The position numbers and the translations under genes are program-made. Under the pieces are notes generated by a model. It was not told the origin of the DNA. It saw only the letters and a list, made by a program, of their open reading frames with translations, and searched no databases. From a virus: a stretch of DNA of 54,369 nucleotides. The DNA is taken from IMG/VR virus record IMGVR_UViG_3300033148_002840, positions 1-54,369 of that record; one strand, given 5' to 3'. This document shows positions 20,835-30,466 of the stretch, one piece after another; positions within the stretch are counted from its first letter, which is position 1; each line of letters opens with the position of its first letter.

Positions 20835-23800
20835 CTATCGTATCAGAGCGGAAGCGGCGGGGCCTGCTGTCTGGAGAGCCCGGGTGAGCCGGTCCATGTC
20901 CTGATATCTATTATAGCGTCGAAAGTCCTGCCGGGAAATAGCCAACTCTGGGAGCATTGGGTAGCGTTTTTTGTAGTCTGCTCGGATGCCATCCGCGGCC
21001 TCTGTATCAAAGTTCGTTAGAGCGTGTGCAAGCCTACGCCTATAGAGGCGGACGTTATCCCGCATTCTAAGGAGTTGCTGGAGTTGGAGGCGCTGACGAG
21101 CGTTCATTGAGGGATATAGACCCATCGCCACCAGGTATTTGTCACCCGGTCGGTGTTGCATAATGGCTCGGCCTGTATCATCATAGAGGACATCGCCCTT
21201 AAACTGATTGATTACGCGAGCGACGCGCGTTAGAGGGAGGCCACCGGGGACTAGCACGCGAGGGAATGGTATCTGACCGACATAGGGGACCTTTATGGGT
21301 TGTATCGCGTCTACGTCCCCAGTGACCATGAATTTGGCGAGGCCGATTCCGAGGCTCGGGATAGGGGGGATCGGTAGCGGGTAAAATGGCGCATTGGGGG
21401 GCGGCACGTTAATGAAGCCGGGGAGGGTCGCACGAGATACGTCGATCCCCGCCACGTCTCTAAAGAAGTTGAAGAGGCCCAGAGAGGCGGCAGTGGTGCG
21501 AGCCATCGGACCCCAGTTGCGCCCGCCGAAAGCGCGTTGGAGACCACCGGCTAAAGCGAGTTCCTTGTCGGACATTGCGCCCTTGATCGTAGAGTCTACG
21601 AGGTAGTTTATTGAGCGTACGGGGAAGGTACTAAACTGCCGTAGGGTGGGAGGGAGTTTCCCGAGGACCGGACTTGTCGCCAAACGATGCGGAATAAACT
21701 GGGTATCGGATACTACTTGGCGACCGTACCACTGTCGGATCATTTCACGACCTTCAGTGGTGGCGGTCATAAACTTTGGAAAGTGCTCACGATAGATGCC
21801 ACGTGCGAGTTCGGTGTTTACCTTATGGCGAGCGCCGTAAAAGGCCGCTAGTCGATTGAAGCGCTCGGCGCCAGTAAACAGTGATAGGAGCGCCTTATTG
21901 AAGCCTTCAACATAGCCCCCGATGCCACGACGCTCTACGGCACCCCAAGCCATATCTGGAATATCGAAAGCTCTGGGGTCTATATCAAGGCCCGCGGCGG
22001 AGAACTCCGGTGCAGAGGTTTTCCATGCGTTAGCGGTGGCTTGCCGACGGGACATACCACGGATGCGGTTCATTAAGCGAGCGCCGGTAAAGGCTTTCAG
22101 TCGCGTGGCTGATTCCTTAACCCCGAGGAGACCCGGCCCCCAACCCAATTCAGAGAAGGTTATCAGCGGAGTCTGAAATAGGTTTACGATTGCGGAGCTG
22201 GGACCGGATAGAACGCTAGCGTATACCCAGTTGGTTAGAGCGCGCTCGCGAAGCTTCACATTGCGGAAGCTGGCCTGTTTTTCCAGCCAGTCAGCGACCT
22301 TTATACCGGCCGCACTTTTGGGTCCAAGGGATTTAATCCAAGAGGATGCCTTGAGTGCGAAGTTCGGCCAGAAGGCAGACATTATGAGTTCGTCTTCGCT
22401 GAGGTCGCCAACAGTCCCCCGAATGTATTCGGAGACGAGGTTACCGACGCGCTTCTTATCGGGAGACATTAAGTGGTTGCGAAGTGGTTGCCAGCGGGGC
22501 TCGTCGAGAACCTTTTGGGCTTCGACGATCATTTGGTTTTGGAGGGGAGCGGTGTGTGCACTGCGCTCCGCAATCGTGGAGTATTCACTATTGAGGGTAC
22601 GGAGTTTTCCGGCGGCGCTGATAGCACGACGTTCGACGGCACGAACCGTTGCAATTGGTGCCCCCTGTCGTGCGCGTGAAAGTTCGCTGCGGAGGGCCGC
22701 GAGTCGTTGCTTCTGCGTGGCAATTTGTTTACTGAGGACGCCGAGCGCAGCAGGTGGGGTCTCAATTAGGCCAGCACCATGTACTAGGGCAGCTTCGTAT
22801 TTCGAGATGGGTTGAGCGGCGGCAAAAGTTTTGGAGGCTCGTCGAATGTACTCGTAAGTAATCTGGTCAATGTCCCAGACTAGATTTTCGGGGGTAGTTA
22901 TCGACTTACGGCTCATAAGGGAGGGATTGAAGACCGTACTGCCCCCATTGTTCAGCCAGCTTTGGAAGCCCTTCATATCGAGGACAACGTTATCGCCCTC
23001 TCGCCAGACCCATTTGCCCACATCCGTCATGTCAACACCTGGGCGATTTAGCAGTTGAAGCATCTCACGGGAGCGGGTCTTATGGCGGAGGGCAACGGCC
23101 ATCTGCTTGGGATTGAGGGTAAGGTGGTCGCCCTTTTGGATCATCCAGGGGAGGTACTTATGGATGTAGCCAGCTTGGCCGATTTGAGTGAGTTTGGTGC
23201 CGCGGACTCCCCACTTCTTAGAGATCATTTCCCAAATGGGGTCCATGATCTCACTGCGCCAAGCGTTGGCGGTGGCCTGAAGTTTGGGGGTCAACGAAAA
23301 TGAAGGGTCTTGTACCCAACGACCCAATATCTCTTTCTCTTGGGAGGATAAGGTGTTGAATAGGCGCATTCGCTTGCCCTCGAAGCCCATTGATAGGTCA
23401 CCGGGGACACGAGTATTGCCGTAGAGAAAGCGAGTTATACGTTGACTGACAAGGGTGTGCATCTTAGGAAGCTTCGTTCCTGCAAGATGGGAGTGGTAGG
23501 GCCTGAAGACTAGGGATAGACCAGAGATTCGGCGACGGAGTTCTTCAAAGCGGACGGGCACCTTATCGGCGGTGAAGGCCCGCGGAGGGTTCCGCTTTGC
23601 GATCATCATCGAGGCGAGAAATATGGGGTCGGTTGCCGTGTCTACAAAGAACTTAGCGACGCCTTCCTGGAGACCGAAGACACGAGTCGCAATCGTTTGC
23701 ATGTCCTCGGGGAGGGCGCTCTCGGGACTGACGAGGACACGAACCGCCCGGTTGAAGTCCTTAGTGGTTAGAAGGGTAGCAACCGTTGGGTTGACCCGTA

Positions 23801-23840
23801 GCATGGTGGTCAACATATTCGTAATGAAGTCTACGGCCAC
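20835..23840 (-). CDS. Large internal/ejection protein, 1001 aa
   Basis: The largest gene of the window. It is mostly helical, with a coiled-coil around residues 375-430 (LSKQIATQKQRLAALRSELSRAR). Its C-terminal half resembles large phage polyvalent or ejection proteins (LRQFSTFPVRSINYLVDSTIKGA). Such proteins lie last in the core block of podoviruses and are injected with the DNA, often forming a channel. No lytic transglycosylase motif was seen, though it could be hidden. Confidence 0.65.
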   Translation of the reverse strand: MAVDFITNMLTTMLRVNPTVATLLTTKDFNRAVRVLVSPESALPEDMQTIATRVFGLQEGVAKFFVDTATDPIFLASMMIAKRNPPRAFTADKVPVRFEELRRRISGLSLVFRPYHSHLAGTKLPKMHTLVSQRITRFLYGNTRVPGDLSMGFEGKRMRLFNTLSSQEKEILGRWVQDPSFSLTPKLQATANAWRSEIMDPIWEMISKKWGVRGTKLTQIGQAGYIHKYLPWMIQKGDHLTLNPKQMAVALRHKTRSREMLQLLNRPGVDMTDVGKWVWREGDNVVLDMKGFQSWLNNGGSTVFNPSLMSRKSITTPENLVWDIDQITYEYIRRASKTFAAAQPISKYEAALVHGAGLIETPPAALGVLSKQIATQKQRLAALRSELSRARQGAPIATVRAVERRAISAAGKLRTLNSEYSTIAERSAHTAPLQNQMIVEAQKVLDEPRWQPLRNHLMSPDKKRVGNLVSEYIRGTVGDLSEDELIMSAFWPNFALKASSWIKSLGPKSAAGIKVADWLEKQASFRNVKLRERALTNWVYASVLSGPSSAIVNLFQTPLITFSELGWGPGLLGVKESATRLKAFTGARLMNRIRGMSRRQATANAWKTSAPEFSAAGLDIDPRAFDIPDMAWGAVERRGIGGYVEGFNKALLSLFTGAERFNRLAAFYGARHKVNTELARGIYREHFPKFMTATTEGREMIRQWYGRQVVSDTQFIPHRLATSPVLGKLPPTLRQFSTFPVRSINYLVDSTIKGAMSDKELALAGGLQRAFGGRNWGPMARTTAASLGLFNFFRDVAGIDVSRATLPGFINVPPPNAPFYPLPIPPIPSLGIGLAKFMVTGDVDAIQPIKVPYVGQIPFPRVLVPGGLPLTRVARVINQFKGDVLYDDTGRAIMQHRPGDKYLVAMGLYPSMNARQRLQLQQLLRMRDNVRLYRRRLAHALTNFDTEAADGIRADYKKRYPMLPELAISRQDFRRYNRYQDMDRLTRALQTAGPAASALIR

Positions 23841-23849
23841 GGGTGCTCC

Positions 23850-24713
23850 TTAGATTACAGGTTGGATGGCCTGGAGCCAGGGGTTTACTTCTTGACCGGC
23901 GGTGCTTATGGATTGAAGCTCCTTCATGGCCTTGATAAGCTGGATAACTTGGGTCATTTCTTTGACGTTGGCTATGCCCCCACCACCCTCTAGGCCGCCA
24001 CTTTGGAGGAGTGCCGCGATGTCTGGCTGGCCGCCGGGAGCGCCCGGCTGTCCAGGACGCCCCCGGGCGCCAACTTGTAGGGTCTGGGGGGGCTTTCTAC
24101 GCTGGAGGGCAGCACCACCAAGTGTGGCACCCATTATACCGTACATTACTTTTTGCCCGGTGGGGAGGGCCTGGAACTTACGGACCCACGATACTGGCCA
24201 CTCCCCCTTCGCGGCAGCAGCAGCCACATCTTCACCTCTAGTGATCGTAGCTTGGAGTTCTGCGAGGGCTTCTGGAGAGCGCCCCGCAGCCGCCTCTACT
24301 CTAGCTAATGTCTCTGTACGACCGCCACGCTTAACGGTAGCCATTACGCCTCTATCTTTAACGTAGCTTTTGGCGCCCGAGACTGCCTTAGAAATCTTCT
24401 GGGTTATTGCCTTATCGCCACCGCCGATGCGCTGCATTGCCGCAAGGTGTTCTTTTTTGATGCCGCCAGGGAGTTTACCCTGAATGAATAAGCGTAGAAT
24501 CTCGAAAACGCTACCATCTCGTCCGGCACGGGACGCGGTTCCCTTGAGATTGGAGATTGCTTTGAGGATTTGTGTTTTGTAGGCGCGTGACCCAAGGAGT
24601 TTAATCACTCGTGATAGCGCAAACGCTATGCTGGCACCCCCCCGCATTACGGTAGGCGCAGCGATACGAGCAACAGATGCAGAAAGCGGTCCGGCAACAA
24701 GTGGAATCGGCAT
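23850..24713 (-). CDS. Internal virion protein, 287 aa
   Basis: A basic helical N-terminal half (VIKLLGSRAYKTQILKAISNL) is followed by a glycine/proline-rich region (GARGRPGQPGAPGG). The C-terminus is a helical tail (VKEMTQVIQLIKAMKEL). Hydrophobic patches occur near both ends. It sits between two coiled or helical proteins in the core block, so an ejection role is likely. No enzymatic motif seen. Confidence 0.55.
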   Translation of the reverse strand: MPIPLVAGPLSASVARIAAPTVMRGGASIAFALSRVIKLLGSRAYKTQILKAISNLKGTASRAGRDGSVFEILRLFIQGKLPGGIKKEHLAAMQRIGGGDKAITQKISKAVSGAKSYVKDRGVMATVKRGGRTETLARVEAAAGRSPEALAELQATITRGEDVAAAAAKGEWPVSWVRKFQALPTGQKVMYGIMGATLGGAALQRRKPPQTLQVGARGRPGQPGAPGGQPDIAALLQSGGLEGGGGIANVKEMTQVIQLIKAMKELQSISTAGQEVNPWLQAIQPVI

Positions 24714-24717
24714 CTAA

Positions 24718-25746
24718 TTATCTCCTAGTCTCGGGGGACGGAACAGGGCCTCGTCGCGTTGGGGTCACGCCAGGAGAAGCTGGAAATGGAATATCCTTCG
24801 GCCAGGACCCCTTCAACAAAGACAACAACATAGCTTGCGTTCGTGGGTCGCCTCCCCTTTGGGCCTCTTGCTCGACACGCCGAACCGTAGCGGAGTGGCG
24901 AGAAACATCACCTTCTACGAGCATCGCTAATGCGAGGTCTACTTGGTCTTTATCTACAAAGGTCGCTGATCCCAGGTATCTCCCAACTATTGGAACTTGC
25001 GCCCCAAGAGCTTGACTGGCGCGAGTGATAATGTCACGCTGCGCCACAGGGGTCTCGGACAGACTAAAACTTACCTTGTCTGCCATTCGTGGAGAGAAGT
25101 CCGCCATTGCGGCGCCAATGGTGCCCTCCGAGAAGCCTTGTGCTTTTAGGTGGTTACGAAGATCGCTTCGATACCAATTGAACAGCTTGGTGGCGGTTTC
25201 AGTGGGCTCATCGCCATGGTATGCGGCACCTCGAACATTCGTGGCGATGTTGCTGGCCATGTCAGGAAAATGGCGCCACTGTTGGATAGCGTGGGTAGCT
25301 TCAGAAATGGATCGCTCATCAAGACCCGCCTCCTGTCGAACACGGTAGGCGCGAGAGCCTGCGGTACTTGCTGTATATGCCTGCATCATTAGACTGGCGC
25401 GAGACATAGCTGTGTTTTGTTGAGAGGATTCAAGGGCGCTCTTTTGGAGATCGTAACTGCGACGTTGGGCCTCTGTGGTAGCAGCAAAACGTTTATCCTC
25501 AATGACGGAGGCTTTATTGGCCAACTTTAGTTGGAAATTTCTATTCTCTCGGGCTTCCTCTCGGATAGCTAGAGCGCGACCCTCTTCGATCTCAAATCCC
25601 CGCTCACCAAGGCGCACCTGGGCGGCAGTTCGCTCTCGCTCGATTTGAGCTTGTTTGGATGCGATTGCAAGCTGGGTGGCCATCGCGATGAGTTGCTGGT
25701 TCCCTTGCATTTGCATCAGGTCTCGTTGGCTTATGTCTCTAGGCAT
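24718..25746 (-). CDS. Coiled-coil internal virion protein, 342 aa
   Basis: Residues about 15-115 form a long charged helix (RERTAAQVRLGERGFEIEE, IREEARENRNFQLKLANK). The rest is helical and polar. It resembles the helical core proteins of podoviruses. The start MPRDISQRDLMQMQ is close to the upstream stop. Confidence 0.55.
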   Translation of the reverse strand: MPRDISQRDLMQMQGNQQLIAMATQLAIASKQAQIERERTAAQVRLGERGFEIEEGRALAIREEARENRNFQLKLANKASVIEDKRFAATTEAQRRSYDLQKSALESSQQNTAMSRASLMMQAYTASTAGSRAYRVRQEAGLDERSISEATHAIQQWRHFPDMASNIATNVRGAAYHGDEPTETATKLFNWYRSDLRNHLKAQGFSEGTIGAAMADFSPRMADKVSFSLSETPVAQRDIITRASQALGAQVPIVGRYLGSATFVDKDQVDLALAMLVEGDVSRHSATVRRVEQEAQRGGDPRTQAMLLSLLKGSWPKDIPFPASPGVTPTRRGPVPSPETRR

Positions 25747-25767
25747 GATTATACCGCCTTAACTTTA

Positions 25768-26604
25768 CTACATTCGTTCTTTGTACCATTGCGCAAAACC
25801 GCGCGGGCCATACCCGGGTTTGTTGCCCAGAATAATACGCATTATCGTATCAAGAGGGTCGCTCTTTTTTGCTTTTTTTGGGGCGCGAGTTACTTTCTCT
25901 TTAAGGGCCTCCTTCGCCTGTAGAAGTGAAGCATCCGGCCACCCAACGCTTCGTACTGTTCCCTTTCGGGTTTCCCAAACAAGGGGATCGCGGGTTACGG
26001 CGTTCTCTACTGCTTCTGCCTGGGATGGTTGTGTCGTAGGGGGCGCCGCTAAAGATGCCGTTGCTGCAATCTGTTGCAGCCCTTTACCGAGCCAATCTAC
26101 AGTACCCCTAACTTTTTTGGATAAGCGCTCGCGCGCTTTCTTTGTTGCAACCTCCGTGTATTGGGTAGCGGCGCGTTTACGTTTACCAGCCGCCATTGCA
26201 CTGATTGCTTCCTGCAACTTATCAACCTTTTCTGGCGCTGGCGATGCTTGGTCGCCCCTCCCAAACCCTTTGATCGCTGCAAGCATCTCCGGGGTCCAAT
26301 CTCGAATGGGCTTCTCTGCGACGTGGAAACCCGTGAATGGCGCCTGCGCGGAACCAAGACGTGGCATGGTGCCGCCCTTCCCATATGTGCCCAACAACTG
26401 CGGCGCCATTAGAATGTTCTGGGCAGTACGCATTGATTGGGCTTCACGGACGGCTGCTTGCTGCGGGGTGATCCTAGGGCGCCTTCGTCGCTGTCCAAGT
26501 TGCATGAGCGCCGCCAGTAGACGATCCTGAGACATACCGGCGGGAACGTCACCAATCAATTGGTTGACTACGCCCGGCATTGTTAACTCTTGAAGTGTTA
26601 GCAT
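25768..26604 (-). CDS. Internal virion protein, 278 aa
   Basis: The start follows AGGAGGTAAACAAG. The basic, repetitive and low-hydrophobicity sequence has Lys/Arg clusters (AAGKRKRAATQYTEVATKKARER, RAPKKAKKS). These suggest DNA contact inside the head. It belongs to the set of proteins encoded between the nozzle-like gene and the large ejection protein. Confidence 0.55.
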   Translation of the reverse strand: MLTLQELTMPGVVNQLIGDVPAGMSQDRLLAALMQLGQRRRRPRITPQQAAVREAQSMRTAQNILMAPQLLGTYGKGGTMPRLGSAQAPFTGFHVAEKPIRDWTPEMLAAIKGFGRGDQASPAPEKVDKLQEAISAMAAGKRKRAATQYTEVATKKARERLSKKVRGTVDWLGKGLQQIAATASLAAPPTTQPSQAEAVENAVTRDPLVWETRKGTVRSVGWPDASLLQAKEALKEKVTRAPKKAKKSDPLDTIMRIILGNKPGYGPRGFAQWYKERM

Positions 26605-26616
26605 CTTGTTTACCTC

Positions 26617-27276
26617 CTAGAAATAAGCGCCCCGGCGACGAGTGCTTTGCCCTTGCGTTTTGCGCTTTCGGAGTAGTGCCATCAAAGGCCCCAGCATTTG
26701 GTCGGCGCCCATATGAGGCTCCTCAAAGCCTAGAAGCATCTGGGCGGCACCTGCGTGAGCGCCCGCGGTATATGGCGCGGTGAGTTCTGCGCCACGTTGC
26801 CCGAACTCCGCACCCAAGCGAGCGTACTGCCCGGAAGCTTGTTCTTGGGCGCCCAATCGTTGCTCGGTAAGTTGTCTACCAAGGTCTTGTTTGCTTCGTT
26901 TGTAGTATCGGGAGCCCGGAGAGATACCAGCACCCCGCATCGCACCACCAAGTTGCGTCATTGAGGAGGCTTGACGGGCGCCATATGCCTTAGCGATGTC
27001 AGCGAGGCGACGGGACTCTTCACCACGAAGGAAGCCACTGGAGGGGAGGGATTCCTTAATGCGCTCGGGCACGGAGAGTGTTAGACCCATTGCGGAGCGG
27101 AAACGGTCCAAACCGCGTTGCTCACGGCCTTGCATTTGGCCCATAAGATCGGAGAGAACACCCATGCCACCACTCGCTTGTGGCTGCCTCTGTAGAATAT
27201 AGTCGGGGACCTGCCCAGGGCGGCGCTTTCGCTTGCGACCAACCCCAGTGGTGAGTTGTCCTGGTAAGTACGCCAT
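26617..27276 (-). CDS. Internal virion/membrane-active protein, 219 aa
   Basis: The start is the ATG after GGAGGGAGAG. A basic N-terminus (GRKRKRRPGQ) precedes a Gln/Gly/Ala-rich helical body (YGARQASSMTQLGGAMRGAG, GQYARLGAEFGQRGAELT). Composition and size resemble small ejection proteins of T7-like phages. A catalytic role is not visible. Confidence 0.5.
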   Translation of the reverse strand: MAYLPGQLTTGVGRKRKRRPGQVPDYILQRQPQASGGMGVLSDLMGQMQGREQRGLDRFRSAMGLTLSVPERIKESLPSSGFLRGEESRRLADIAKAYGARQASSMTQLGGAMRGAGISPGSRYYKRSKQDLGRQLTEQRLGAQEQASGQYARLGAEFGQRGAELTAPYTAGAHAGAAQMLLGFEEPHMGADQMLGPLMALLRKRKTQGQSTRRRGAYF

Positions 27277-27296
27277 GCTCTCTCCCTCCAAGGAGA

Positions 27297-29273
27297 CTAC
27301 GGTATCATGCTCGCCTGTTTCATTATAGTCAGGCCGGGGTCCTCAGTATAGCATAGTCCTATGGCTAAAATATCAAGGCACGGAAGAGTTCCTGGAAAAG
27401 ACATTTGTAGATCGAAGGCCCTTCCTGCCAGATTACAGACCTGGAAGCGCCCGGCGACACCATCATCGGTGTAATCATCTGGGTCCTTCTGCACACGGAA
27501 TGTTAGACGTTTGCCGACCACGCCGGTTTCAATGCCATTGTCTACATAGATGTCTACGGTAATGGAGTAGTAGTCGGCGGATTCCAACCACTTGTTCGTA
27601 TTGTGCGCCTCAACAAGAAGGTAAACAGCGCGAAGTTGCTTGATGGCTAGTGGGTTCTTTCCGTAGAAGCTGGGAAGACGAATGCGGCCACTGGTGTTTA
27701 TCATTGTGGATAGCAGGGCCCCAGCATCATACGCGGAAGGAACCGGCCATATATAAGATGCGGCACTCTTTGCATCAATGACATACATAACGTTCTTGCC
27801 ACCGATAGAAGCCGTGTTGATCATGGGACCGGTCATCACCCCTGAGACCCCATCCGTAAATGCAGAGATACCCTTCCAAGTCCTATCACTCATACAGTAA
27901 GATACGCCGCCGGGGTCCTGATCCGCACTACTACTAAACCAATTCAAGGTGTTTGTGGAGGGGTCGTAGCCACCATAAATTGTATAGCCCTCACGAATGG
28001 CTTCATTTATCCACGGCCAAACCTCACGGCCAATTGGCTGTGGTGTCCCCCCCGCAACGTCCATCACGAAGAAACAGTCCGTTCCCATCCAAGCGATGTA
28101 GTTCAGGAACTTAAAGACGGAAGTACGGTGAAAGGTGCCTACACCAGCACCACCGATCTGCTCGGTAGAGAGGGCGGGACCGGCCCGCTGCACGCGGACA
28201 ACAGAGTGTTTCATTATGGCAAATGCAGCACCACGAACCTGAACCCAAGTAACGAATTGATCGCCAACGTCGGAGAGTGTTAGGCGATTTTTGGCGGGGA
28301 AGGCTTCTATTTCTTCGATGTCTGTGCGAGAGAAGGCCATTTCGTTGGATTTGAGGGCGCCGTAGTTTCCGGTTGCCGTTCCCTTACCCCCGAGGATCGC
28401 CACTCCTTCAACGATGCAGGCTTCTAGACCATTGGGGGGGAGACTCTTATCCTTATCTTCTTCGTAGAGGTAGTCTTGACGTTCGAGTACGGGGTCTGAC
28501 ATTGTGAGGTAAACGGTCCCTGTACCGTCTGCGAGATCACCAGTGTCATCAACGCCTACTATCTTCTCTAAGAAGAAGTGGCGGCCCGTTCGTGAACAGG
28601 TACGAAAGATTTCAACGTGGGTCGCTCGTGCAGGAACGCTCGTTAGTGCGAAGTCTAACCGTATGATGTCACCGTTGGATACGTCCATGACTTCTTCGCC
28701 GTCGGTGGTATCCGCAACTGCATAGAGGAGACTTGAGCGGGCGTTCTTTGCGGAGTCATAGTAGCGGACGGCAACTTGACAACTGCCCTCATCGACATCG
28801 CTGCTTTTTTCGGTGCCCTCGGGGGTTGCTGACATAATGATGAGGGGAGAGGGGGCGGGGATGCCGATATTTTGGAAGTCGCCGTCCCGCCAGATTTGGG
28901 GGGCACCGGTGCCGTTCGCGGCTACAACCATATTGTCCCAGACGCCGAAGCCCGCAGACCCTAATGTTGATACTGTTGTTGTCCCCTGGGCAGTTTTGTA
29001 TTTTACAGTGGATACGTCACTGTATATAAGTCCAAAGGGGTTCCTACCTGCAATGTCAAGACCGGAAGCCGCACCTTTTACTATGGTCTCGGGGAGCGCA
29101 GTACCCGAGGGGCGCCTTCCCGGATCACGACGGAGTAGATTTCCTACACCTGGAAGGAAGCCATAAAGCTCGCGGGCACGATTGTCACTACGGACAAGAC
29201 GGTTGGCGTACATATCGAGCGTCATGTTGCCGCCAATCGTTACGTCTTTATCGCCGTACTTAGCGCTGGCCAC
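27297..29273 (-). CDS. Beta-rich tail protein, probable nozzle (tail tubular B-like)
   Basis: 658 aa, continuous beta strands resembling a propeller (LIYSDVSTVKYKTA, GFGVWDNMVVAANGTGAPQIW, IAWMGTDCFFVMD). Its size and its place directly before the internal proteins match the nozzle subunits of short-tailed phages. A stretch near residues 200-215 (YDSAKNARSSLLYAV) begins a second sheet domain. The assignment rests on position and secondary structure. Confidence 0.55.
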   Translation of the reverse strand: MASAKYGDKDVTIGGNMTLDMYANRLVRSDNRARELYGFLPGVGNLLRRDPGRRPSGTALPETIVKGAASGLDIAGRNPFGLIYSDVSTVKYKTAQGTTTVSTLGSAGFGVWDNMVVAANGTGAPQIWRDGDFQNIGIPAPSPLIIMSATPEGTEKSSDVDEGSCQVAVRYYDSAKNARSSLLYAVADTTDGEEVMDVSNGDIIRLDFALTSVPARATHVEIFRTCSRTGRHFFLEKIVGVDDTGDLADGTGTVYLTMSDPVLERQDYLYEEDKDKSLPPNGLEACIVEGVAILGGKGTATGNYGALKSNEMAFSRTDIEEIEAFPAKNRLTLSDVGDQFVTWVQVRGAAFAIMKHSVVRVQRAGPALSTEQIGGAGVGTFHRTSVFKFLNYIAWMGTDCFFVMDVAGGTPQPIGREVWPWINEAIREGYTIYGGYDPSTNTLNWFSSSADQDPGGVSYCMSDRTWKGISAFTDGVSGVMTGPMINTASIGGKNVMYVIDAKSAASYIWPVPSAYDAGALLSTMINTSGRIRLPSFYGKNPLAIKQLRAVYLLVEAHNTNKWLESADYYSITVDIYVDNGIETGVVGKRLTFRVQKDPDDYTDDGVAGRFQVCNLAGRAFDLQMSFPGTLPCLDILAIGLCYTEDPGLTIMKQASMIP

Positions 29274-29638
29274 TATTTAGTCTCCCCAAAAGGGGGCGTT
29301 GGTCCTAACTTTCGTACCGCTTGGCTAATACGTTTGGCGGGACTGGGTAGAAGCAGCGCGATTATCGTGATAGCGGCTGCAATTGCTAAGATTCGCCCCG
29401 TCCAACTCTCATGGGTGATGATTGTGGTGCTTCCGGGGCTGCCACTTACTGTAGGACCCCCAATTTCATCAAAGATGGTGGCATCACCGCCCGCCTTCTG
29501 GTCTGTGTGTTTTTGGGATTGACCGAGGCCCGCTTGATTTTGGGGTTCTCCGAACTGGGAGAGGAGAGCGCAACCCGACAACAGAAGGAATACGACGGCT
29601 ATTTCAATTACTATCAGTCGCATTTTATTCACCGTCAT
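29273..29638 (-). CDS. Spanin-like lipoprotein with C-terminal membrane helix
   Basis: 121 aa. The N-terminal hydrophobic run ends in the lipobox LLLSGC, giving lipidation at Cys23 and an outer-membrane anchor. Residues 24-80 are polar. Residues about 83-98 (ILAIAAAITIIALLLP) form a transmembrane helix, and the basic tail is cytoplasmic. This is the topology of a unimolecular spanin, which fuses inner and outer membranes at lysis. An alternative start is Met6. It overlaps the next lipoprotein gene. No separate holin or endolysin is obvious nearby. Confidence 0.6.
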   Translation of the reverse strand: MTVNKMRLIVIEIAVVFLLLSGCALLSQFGEPQNQAGLGQSQKHTDQKAGGDATIFDEIGGPTVSGSPGSTTIITHESWTGRILAIAAAITIIALLLPSPAKRISQAVRKLGPTPPFGETK

Positions 29639-30212
29639 TGCCTGACATAAAGTCCCGTAGCAATTCGATTAAAATGTCGATCTTGGATTCAAGGGATTGG
29701 GAGCCGCCGGTCGTGTCCGCGGTACTAGATTCTACGGCTTGGCCGGAAGTGCCGCTCATCTGAGCGAGGAGCGCTTGTTGGTATTGGAGCATGAGTTCGA
29801 GAGCGGTTCGGACAGTTTGGTCGGCCGTGGTCTCTTGGACCTGGGAGCCATCGGCTTCACCGCCCTGGGAACTGTCACCCCATGCACGAAAGACTAGATT
29901 TAGGTTCATGGTATGAGTGGCGCTAGCTCCGGAGGCGGACGCAAGCTCTTCGCCATCGTCGCTAACGACTGCGGAGGCGAGGACGGGAGGATCACTCTCA
30001 TAACCAACGTTACCGGCGTTCAGCACTTCCGCAAGTCGTTGGGGAACGTTCCCATTAAAAATGTAGAAGTTGCGCACATCATTGGCGGTCTCCTGGGGTA
30101 ACTCCTGCGCGACGGCGCTTGTCTGTTGAGCGAAGGGCTCGGTATTCTGGGCACAACCAAACGCAGCAAACAGCAGTAGCCCAACAATAAATGAATAGAA
30201 TAGTGTTCTCAT
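29625..30212 (-). CDS. Outer-membrane-type lipoprotein, 195 aa
   Basis: Start at the ATG after AAGGAGACTAGTA. The signal sequence FIVGLLLFAAFGC gives lipidation at Cys20. The mature part is Ser/Gln/Glu-rich and partly coiled, with helices TVRTALELMLQYQQALLAQM and LESKIDILIELLRDFMSG. It may be a second lysis or surface-exclusion lipoprotein. The gene before it encodes a membrane-anchored coil. Confidence 0.6.
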   Translation of the reverse strand: MRTLFYSFIVGLLLFAAFGCAQNTEPFAQQTSAVAQELPQETANDVRNFYIFNGNVPQRLAEVLNAGNVGYESDPPVLASAVVSDDGEELASASGASATHTMNLNLVFRAWGDSSQGGEADGSQVQETTADQTVRTALELMLQYQQALLAQMSGTSGQAVESSTADTTGGSQSLESKIDILIELLRDFMSGNDGE

Positions 30213-30214
30213 TA

Positions 30215-30466
30215 CTAGTCTCCTTGCTTTTCCATGTCTTTTCGTATCCAATTGATATCCCGCTCCAATACGCTTAATCTGGCGGGTATCAACTGCACGA
30301 TTTCGGTTAGTGACTTTTGGGTGTTTTCGAGTGTGGATACTCGGGAGATCGTGGAGCCCCAGGCAACTCCAATTCCAATGAGAATCACGGCAACCGTGAT
30401 GATCCATGGAATGGGGTTACGAAGCCAGCCCCGAGAGTTCGCATTAGTGTGGTTTCCGTTGGTCAT
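30215..30466 (-). CDS. Membrane-anchored coiled-coil protein, 83 aa
   Basis: One transmembrane helix near residues 18-38 (IPWIITVAVILIGIGVAWG) is followed by a predicted coil (ISRVSTLENTQKSLTEIV and LSVLERDINWIRKDMEKQ). The topology fits a pinholin-like or inner-membrane lysis accessory. The stop lies inside the next gene's ribosome-binding site, so they are translationally coupled. It overlaps the DUF115-like gene. Confidence 0.55.
   Translation of the reverse strand: MTNGNHTNANSRGWLRNPIPWIITVAVILIGIGVAWGSTISRVSTLENTQKSLTEIVQLIPARLSVLERDINWIRKDMEKQGD

Noticed and set aside
22231-24366. Plus-strand frames of 150-194 codons opposite the ejection protein genes
   Set aside because: Arg/Ser/Pro-rich mirror frames. 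The minus-strand genes have normal helical composition and tight spacing.
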